A stretch of 10,245 bases of DNA from an uncultured Shinella sp. (GTDB lineage: Bacteria > Pseudomonadota > Alphaproteobacteria > Rhizobiales > Rhizobiaceae): contig NZ_CAMLFY010000147.1 of NCBI RefSeq assembly GCF_946479415.1, positions 1 to 10,245 of the forward strand. The letters run 5' to 3'. The position numbers and the translations under genes are program-made. The notes under the pieces were generated by a model, which did not search any database, had not been told where the DNA came from, and saw only the letters and a list, made by a program, of their open reading frames with translations. Shown piece after piece: positions 6,818 through 10,245 of this stretch. Each line of letters begins with the position of its first letter. Positions within the stretch are counted from its first letter, which is position 1.

Positions 6818-8095
6818 TTATTTGAAGACGGCGCTAGGATTATCCAGGCTGTCGGAGCCTTCAAGCTCGATCTTGCCGAGATCCAGCGACCCGATGACGC
6901 GTTCGATCGTCTTGGTCTGGTCGATCAGGCTGTCGATGGCGGTCTGGACGACCTTGTTGCCGGCTTCGTTGCCTTCGCCGATCATCTGGTCATAGGCTTC
7001 GCCACCATCCGCGCGATCCTTGAGCGCCTGGAAGGCGGCATGGCTGGCGTCGAGCTTGGCCTTCATCTCCGTGTCGAGTGCGGCGTCCTTTTCCGCGACG
7101 AGCTCGGAGAGCGACGGGCCGGTGAGCTTGGAACCGTCAGGGCGGGTATATTCGCCCGTATAGACGGTCTGAATGCCGGCGACGTCGTAGTAGTGCGAGT
7201 TGTGCGTGTTGTCGGAGAAGCAATCATGCTCTTCTTCCGGATCGTGCAGCAGCAGGCCGAGCTTCATGCGCTCGCCGGCGAGTTCGCCATAGGAGAGCGA
7301 GCCCATGCCGGTGAGCATGGCGGTGATGCCGGCCTTCGGGTCCGCGGTTACGTTCTTGGTGGCGTCGCCATCGGCGGCCCAGGCCTTCACCATCTCTTCG
7401 AGATCGGTGACGAGCAGCGAGGTCGCGGCCTTCAGATAGGCGGCGCGGCGGTCGCAATTGCCGTTGGTGCACTTGTCCTTGTCGTAGTCCGTCGCCGGGC
7501 GGTTGCCCGCACCCGGACCGGTGCCGTTCAGGTCCTGGCCCCAGAGCAGGAATTCGATGGCGTGGTAGCCGGTCGCCACGTTCGCCTCGACTTCGCCGGC
7601 CTCGTGCAGCTCCTGCAGCACGGCGGGCGTGATCGTCGTGGCGTCGATCGTCTTGCCGGCGATTTCCAGCTTCGGATTGGCGATGACATTGCCGACGAAC
7701 AGCGCGTTCTCGTCGCTTTCCGTGCCGTAGCTCGGGTCGACATAGTCGATCAGGCCTTCGTCGAGCGGCCAGGCGTTCACCTTGCCTTCCCAATCGTCGA
7801 CGATCGGGTTGCCGAAGCGGTAGGCTTCCGTCTGCTGGTAGGGCACGCGCGACTTCAGCCACGCCTCGCGCGCCGCCTTCAGCGTTTCGTCGCTCGGCTT
7901 GGCGATGAGGGCATCGACCGCTGCATCGAGGGCCTTCGCCGCATCGAGCGAGTCGGAATATTTGGCATGGGCGATTTCGGCATAGTGCTTGACGATCGCA
8001 GCCGGATCAGCCGCCGCATGGGCAGAGCCGATGGCAAGGCTCGACGTCGCGGCAGCAAGCACAAAGGCGGCCGCGCGAAGGAAGGAAGTGGTCAT
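6818..8095 (-). CDS. IrpA-like imelysin family periplasmic protein
   Basis: A 425-residue exported imelysin of the iron-regulated protein A type. Members bind or help import iron at the cell envelope; insulin-cleaving protease activity has been described for a Pseudomonas relative (ICMP). The signal peptide is at 1-28 (FLRAAAFVLAAATSSLAIGSAHA, cleaved after AHA). Conserved blocks are AREAWLKSRVPYQQTEAYRFG at about 75-95, WPLDEGLIDYVD at 109-120, and the intact family motif GYHAIEFLLWGQDLNG at 176-191, with His178 and Glu181. A Cys pair (209 and 214, CTNGNC) and HDCFSDNTHNSHYYD could be disulfide or metal sites. The frame is open to 8179, but I chose the ATG at 8093-8095 because it starts the signal peptide and has AGGAG six bases upstream. 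It is the first gene of the operon and has the strongest ribosome binding site. The 5' region holds an Irr-box-like sequence. Confidence 0.94.
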   Translation of the reverse strand: MTTSFLRAAAFVLAAATSSLAIGSAHAAADPAAIVKHYAEIAHAKYSDSLDAAKALDAAVDALIAKPSDETLKAAREAWLKSRVPYQQTEAYRFGNPIVDDWEGKVNAWPLDEGLIDYVDPSYGTESDENALFVGNVIANPKLEIAGKTIDATTITPAVLQELHEAGEVEANVATGYHAIEFLLWGQDLNGTGPGAGNRPATDYDKDKCTNGNCDRRAAYLKAATSLLVTDLEEMVKAWAADGDATKNVTADPKAGITAMLTGMGSLSYGELAGERMKLGLLLHDPEEEHDCFSDNTHNSHYYDVAGIQTVYTGEYTRPDGSKLTGPSLSELVAEKDAALDTEMKAKLDASHAAFQALKDRADGGEAYDQMIGEGNEAGNKVVQTAIDSLIDQTKTIERVIGSLDLGKIELEGSDSLDNPSAVFK

Positions 8096-8148
8096 GACGT
8101 CTCCTGGTGTCCTGTTTGGCATGTCCCCCCGACACCGGGCGTCGCAGT

Positions 8149-8187
8149 AAAAAGCGGCCGACCGGATGGCCCGGCTCAAGCCGGACC
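8149..8187 (-). promoter_or_regulatory. GC-rich leader hairpin and T5 tract upstream of irpA-like gene
   Basis: On the transcript strand the segment 8187 down to 8168 folds as an 8-bp stem (one G-U wobble, otherwise G-C) with a UUGA loop. Fifteen to twenty bases further downstream, after the GC-rich CGGCCGC (8154-8160), is a run of five T (8149-8153). This could be a leader structure or a weak attenuator about 55 bases before the irpA-like ATG. It might also end transcription arriving from rsmB. The T run is not directly attached to the strong stem, so I do not call it a terminator. Confidence 0.4.
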
Positions 8188-8246
8188 CGGGTTTATTCAG
8201 GCCTTGATGTCATGGACCAAATAAAAACTGGTGTCAAAGTGTATAG

Positions 8247-8263
8247 TTTAGAACGATTTCAAG
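8247..8263. promoter_or_regulatory. Candidate Irr (ICE-like) box in the operon promoter region
   Basis: The 17-base site reads TTTAGAA-CGA-TTTCAAG on the plus strand. The left half matches one arm of the rhizobial iron-control element as I recall it (TTTAGAA, three spacer bases, TTCTAAA); the right half matches at four of seven positions. On the minus strand TATACA (a -10-like hexamer, 8241-8246 region) abuts the box, and TTGACA lies at 8232-8237. Irr represses or activates iron genes in Rhizobiales, so such a site upstream of an imelysin operon makes sense. A half-perfect site in AT-rich intergenic DNA can arise by chance. Confidence 0.4.
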
Positions 8264-8288
8264 GTATTTCCCGGCGATTGACAGATCA

Positions 8289-8305
8289 CAAGGCGTCACG
8301 CCTTG
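8289..8305 (-). terminator. Stem-loop spanning the rsmB stop codon, possible weak terminator
   Basis: A perfect 7-bp inverted repeat, CAAGGCG at 8289-8295 and CGCCTTG at 8299-8305, encloses a three-base loop that is exactly the TGA stop codon of the rsmB-family gene (8296-8298). No T run follows on the minus strand, so intrinsic termination would be weak. It may protect the 3' end or act with Rho. It separates rsmB from the iron-type operon promoter region. Confidence 0.45.
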
Positions 8306-9585
8306 CGACCCATCGCGCAGAAGAAGAAACCGTCCGTATCGGTCGAGGCCGGGGTCAGCGTCACGGTCTTGCCGTCGCGTGAGCGTGGCTGCGGCTTGCC
8401 GCTGCCGAACAGGTTCTGCCAGGTCTCCGACGCCGAAAGAATCTCGAAATCCGGATTGGCCCGGCAGAAGCCGTGGGCCTGCTCCTCGTTTTCCTGCGGC
8501 AGGATCGAACAGGTGACATAAAGCAGGAACCCGCCGGGCCGCACGAAGGCGCTGGCATTGGCCAGTGCTTCCTGCTGCTGGCTGATGCGCTCTTCCAGGT
8601 TCTTCTCGGTGAGGCGCCATTTCGTGTCCGGGCGACGGCGCCAGGTGCCGGTGCCGGTGCAGGGCGCATCGACCAGCACGCGGTCGAAACGGCCTTTGAG
8701 CGGTGCCAGGCTCGACAGGCTTTCATGGACCTGCACATTGCGCGTGCCGGCGCGCTTCAGCCGCTCGATGATCGGGGCGAGGCGCTTGCGGTCCGTGTCG
8801 TAGGCGTGCACCTGGCCCTTGTTGTTCATCGCGGCCGCCATGGCGAGCGTCTTGCCCCCACCGCCCGCGCAGAAATCAAGCACCTGCTCGCCTTCCTGCG
8901 GCACGACGAGATCGGCGACGATCTGCGAGCCCTCGTCCTGTACCTCGAACCAACCCTTCTGGAAGGCGAGATCGGCGGTGACATTGGGCAGGCGGGACGG
9001 GCCTTCGCCGGCGGGAATGCGGATGCCCTGGCGGGCGATGGCCGAGGCGACGGCGGCGTTGCGCTCCAGCGCCTTCAGCACCTTGTCGCGGCTCGCCTTG
9101 AGCGTGTTGGCGCGCAGGTCCAGCGTCGGGCGATCGGCCAACGCCTTGGCTTCCGCCAGCCAGTCGTCCGAAAAGTTCGCCTCGAAGGCCGGCTGGATCC
9201 AGTCCGGGATGTCGCCCTGCACATGCGGGGCGGCATCGTCGAGATTGCGGGAGCGGAATGCGGCGAGCTTCTCTTCAGTCGGCGCCTCCGGTGCAAACCG
9301 GTCGCCGTCGAATTCAGCGGCGAGCGCCTCGGGCGAAAGGCCCCATTGGCGCAGCAGCACGGCGTAACCGAGAGCCGTCGGGCTGTCGTCGTCCATCAGG
9401 AAAGCGTGCGACAGTTTCATGCGCAGCGCGTCATAGACGATGTTGCCGATCGCGGCGCGGTCGCCGGAGCCGGCGAACCGATGAGCGAGGCCCCAGTCCT
9501 TGAGCGCATCGGCGACCGGGCGCCGCCGCGTCTCGATATCCGAGAGAACCTCGATGGCTCCCGAGAGCCGCCCACCCAATCGCAT
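8296..9585 (-). CDS. rsmB: RsmB/NOP family 16S rRNA cytosine-C5 methyltransferase
   Basis: A 429-residue cytoplasmic enzyme that methylates C5 of a cytosine in rRNA (C967 for E. coli RsmB) using S-adenosylmethionine. An N-terminal helical RNA-binding part (about 10-100, with RRPVADALKDWGLAHRFAGSGDRAAIGNIVYDALR broken here into helices) precedes the catalytic Rossmann domain. Visible motifs are FEVQDEGSQIVADL at 213-226, the SAM-binding VLDFCAGGGGKTLAMA at 235-250, YDTD at 262-265, motif IV DAPCTGTGTWRRRPD with the release cysteine Cys309, and motif VI VTCSILPQENE with the nucleophile Cys359. Both catalytic cysteines are intact. The ATG at 9583-9585 has GGAG nine bases upstream. Length equals that of E. 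coli RsmB, but the N-terminal NusB-like part is less conserved, so the exact target cytosine is not proven. It follows rlpA by 77 bases. Confidence 0.92.
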   Translation of the reverse strand: MRLGGRLSGAIEVLSDIETRRRPVADALKDWGLAHRFAGSGDRAAIGNIVYDALRMKLSHAFLMDDDSPTALGYAVLLRQWGLSPEALAAEFDGDRFAPEAPTEEKLAAFRSRNLDDAAPHVQGDIPDWIQPAFEANFSDDWLAEAKALADRPTLDLRANTLKASRDKVLKALERNAAVASAIARQGIRIPAGEGPSRLPNVTADLAFQKGWFEVQDEGSQIVADLVVPQEGEQVLDFCAGGGGKTLAMAAAMNNKGQVHAYDTDRKRLAPIIERLKRAGTRNVQVHESLSSLAPLKGRFDRVLVDAPCTGTGTWRRRPDTKWRLTEKNLEERISQQQEALANASAFVRPGGFLLYVTCSILPQENEEQAHGFCRANPDFEILSASETWQNLFGSGKPQPRSRDGKTVTLTPASTDTDGFFFCAMGRKA

Positions 9586-9655
9586 CCGTTTACTCCGTTT
9601 TGCGTCGTGGTAGCGGCGGAACGCGCCGAGAGCAAGCCGGCGCCGTCAGTTTAGG

Positions 9656-9668
9656 GGCTGGATCAGCC
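9656..9668 (-). other. Small inverted repeat at the end of the rlpA-like gene
   Basis: A 5-bp stem, GGCTG at 9656-9660 and CAGCC at 9664-9668, with a three-base loop overlaps the stop codon (9663-9665). It is followed on the transcript by CC and TAAA rather than a T run, so it is at most a weak 3'-end structure. The remaining 70 bases to the rsmB start contain only that gene's ribosome binding site that I can identify. Confidence 0.3.
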
Positions 9669-10025
9669 GATGACCTCGTAACAGATCTTGGCATGGCCGG
9701 AGCGGATCATGCCGATATTGGAGGCGGCCGCCTTGGAGAGATCGAGCACGCGGCCACGGATGAACGGGCCGCGATCGTTGATGCGGACCACGACGCTCTT
9801 GCCGTTATTGGCATTGGTGACCTTCAGCTTGGTGCCGAAGCGCAGGCTGCGATGGGCAGCCGTCATCAGGTTCGGGTTCATGCGTTCACCGGATGCGGTG
9901 CGCGAATGCAGCGCATACCAGGAAGCGCGGCCGCAACCGGCGGCCTGGGCATCGGAAAAGGAAACGAACGAAGAGGAGGCGGCGACGAGAGAGGCGAGCG
10001 CGAGGCTGGAGAGCTTGGACAGCAT
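9663..10025 (-). CDS. RlpA-like double-psi beta-barrel septal ring/lytic transglycosylase family protein
   Basis: A 120-residue exported protein made almost entirely of one RlpA double-psi beta-barrel domain. RlpA proteins bind or cleave denuded peptidoglycan glycan strands at the septum and cell wall. The signal peptide is at 1-29 ([15 protein letters not shown], then FSDAQA; cleavage probably after AQA). The domain shows GRASWY at 32-37, [29 protein letters not shown] broken across 43-71, [11 protein letters not shown] at 78-88 and [11 protein letters not shown] at 91-101. Glu47, His58 and Asp84 match residues conserved in, and important for, the lytic members. There is no C-terminal SPOR domain, and the AAGC before Cys31 lacks the -3 leucine of a good lipobox, so it is probably soluble in the periplasm. 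I chose the ATG at 10023-10025, with AAGGG about ten bases upstream, over the longer open frame to 10091, because the signal peptide begins there. Confidence 0.9.
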   Translation of the reverse strand: MLSKLSSLALASLVAASSSFVSFSDAQAAGCGRASWYALHSRTASGERMNPNLMTAAHRSLRFGTKLKVTNANNGKSVVVRINDRGPFIRGRVLDLSKAAASNIGMIRSGHAKICYEVIG

Positions 10026-10245
10026 GTATCGTGTGACCCTTGCGGCGAGTTGCGGAAATCCCCTGTGGTTGATCGCCCTATGAGGAAGCAAAAATGGCGA
10101 AAACGTGCCTCAACCGGCCACACTTGCTGTCGAAGTGCCGCAGGATATACAGTCCATCGCCCGCGATGGATTTTTAATCTTCGTTAATGGGGTCGAAAAG
10201 AATCTTACGAATCAGTCACTAAACTCATTCGACTTGTCGCGCGAA
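10026..10245. other. Upstream region of the rlpA-like gene, no gene found
   Basis: This 220-base stretch is more AT-rich than the genes around it and lies 5' of the rlpA-like gene, so it presumably holds its promoter. I could not pick a convincing -35/-10 pair. It contains a hairpin followed by five T on the plus strand (10153-10175) and TTAA repeats separated by six bases (10175-10188). I see no open frame with a good start that resembles a protein. Confidence 0.5.
10153..10175 (+). terminator. Candidate intrinsic terminator pointing right
   Basis: A perfect inverted repeat, TCCATCGC (10153-10160) and GCGATGGA (10163-10170), realistically a 7-bp stem with a four-base loop, is followed directly by TTTTT on the plus strand. 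That is the shape of a Rho-independent terminator for rightward transcription. No plus-strand gene precedes it in this window. On the minus strand the same stem has only a preceding A run and would not terminate, so there it could instead be a leader structure of the rlpA-like transcript. Confidence 0.5.

Noticed and set aside
6521..8224. Long plus-strand open frame of 567 codons opposite the irpA-like gene
   Set aside because: It lies opposite two well-supported exported proteins and crosses their junction, has no recognisable motif or signal peptide, and is explained by high GC at the third codon position.
8096..8295. Possible riboswitch in the 200-base region before the irpA-like gene
   Set aside because: I see one strong hairpin and a regulator-like box, but no conserved core of any riboswitch class I know.
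10175..10188. TTAA-N6-TTAA resembling a CtrA binding site
   Set aside because: The CtrA consensus has a seven-base spacer (TTAA-N7-TTAA). Here the spacer is six, and TTAA pairs are common in AT-rich leaders.
1..10245. CRISPR arrays, insertion sequences, tRNAs, phage or toxin-antitoxin genes
   Set aside because: No spaced direct repeats, transposase motifs, terminal inverted repeats, tRNA-like cloverleaf or small gene pairs were found on either strand by eye.

Overview
The window looks like chromosomal DNA of a GC-rich alphaproteobacterium. The gene set (a DUF1513/imelysin/di-haem operon, TspO, a short RlpA, RsmB-type methyltransferase near guaA) and the protein sequences are most like Rhizobiaceae (Rhizobium, Agrobacterium, Ensifer or relatives). 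This is a recollection-based placement, not a database result. Every gene I can support lies on the minus strand. The window is densely coding, with no tRNA, rRNA, CRISPR array, insertion sequence or sign of phage, and no gene-free stretch longer than about 220 bases.

Reading in the direction of transcription, from high to low coordinates, there is first a leader of about 220 bases and a short secreted RlpA-like protein (9663-10025). Next comes an RsmB-family rRNA cytosine-C5 methyltransferase (8296-9585). A 200-base regulatory region (8096-8295) with an Irr/ICE-like box and a GC-rich leader hairpin follows. It precedes a compact four-gene operon: an IrpA-like imelysin (6818-8095), a di-haem c-type oxidoreductase of the DUF1111 family (5231-6769), a second, divergent imelysin (4104-5231) and a Tat-exported DUF1513 beta-propeller-like protein (2998-4104). 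The last three genes overlap by one base at each junction (TGATG). Then come a TspO/MBR tryptophan-rich membrane protein (2504-2959), a PaaI-like hotdog thioesterase (1975-2424) whose stop overlaps the start of an MTA/SAH nucleosidase (1334-1978), and the 5' four fifths of guaA, GMP synthase, running off the left edge.

The biological centre of interest is the four-gene imelysin/di-haem operon. All four products carry export signals, so the proteins should act in the periplasm or on the cell envelope. Imelysins are related to EfeO/EfeM and are iron-regulated in several bacteria. Pairing them with a di-haem enzyme recalls the EfeO/EfeB arrangement of a metal-binding protein with a haem redox protein. 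The four genes may therefore form an iron-handling system, which is an inference. The second imelysin has lost the family histidine of GxHxxE.

The junction between irpA and the di-haem gene carries a strong stem-loop. The di-haem gene has no Shine-Dalgarno in its last nine bases, but an AAGG sits directly on the far side of the stem, so folding would bring it to an ideal distance from the ATG.

The other genes are housekeeping: purine synthesis (guaA), purine/methyl salvage (mtnN-like), rRNA modification (rsmB) and envelope maintenance (rlpA).
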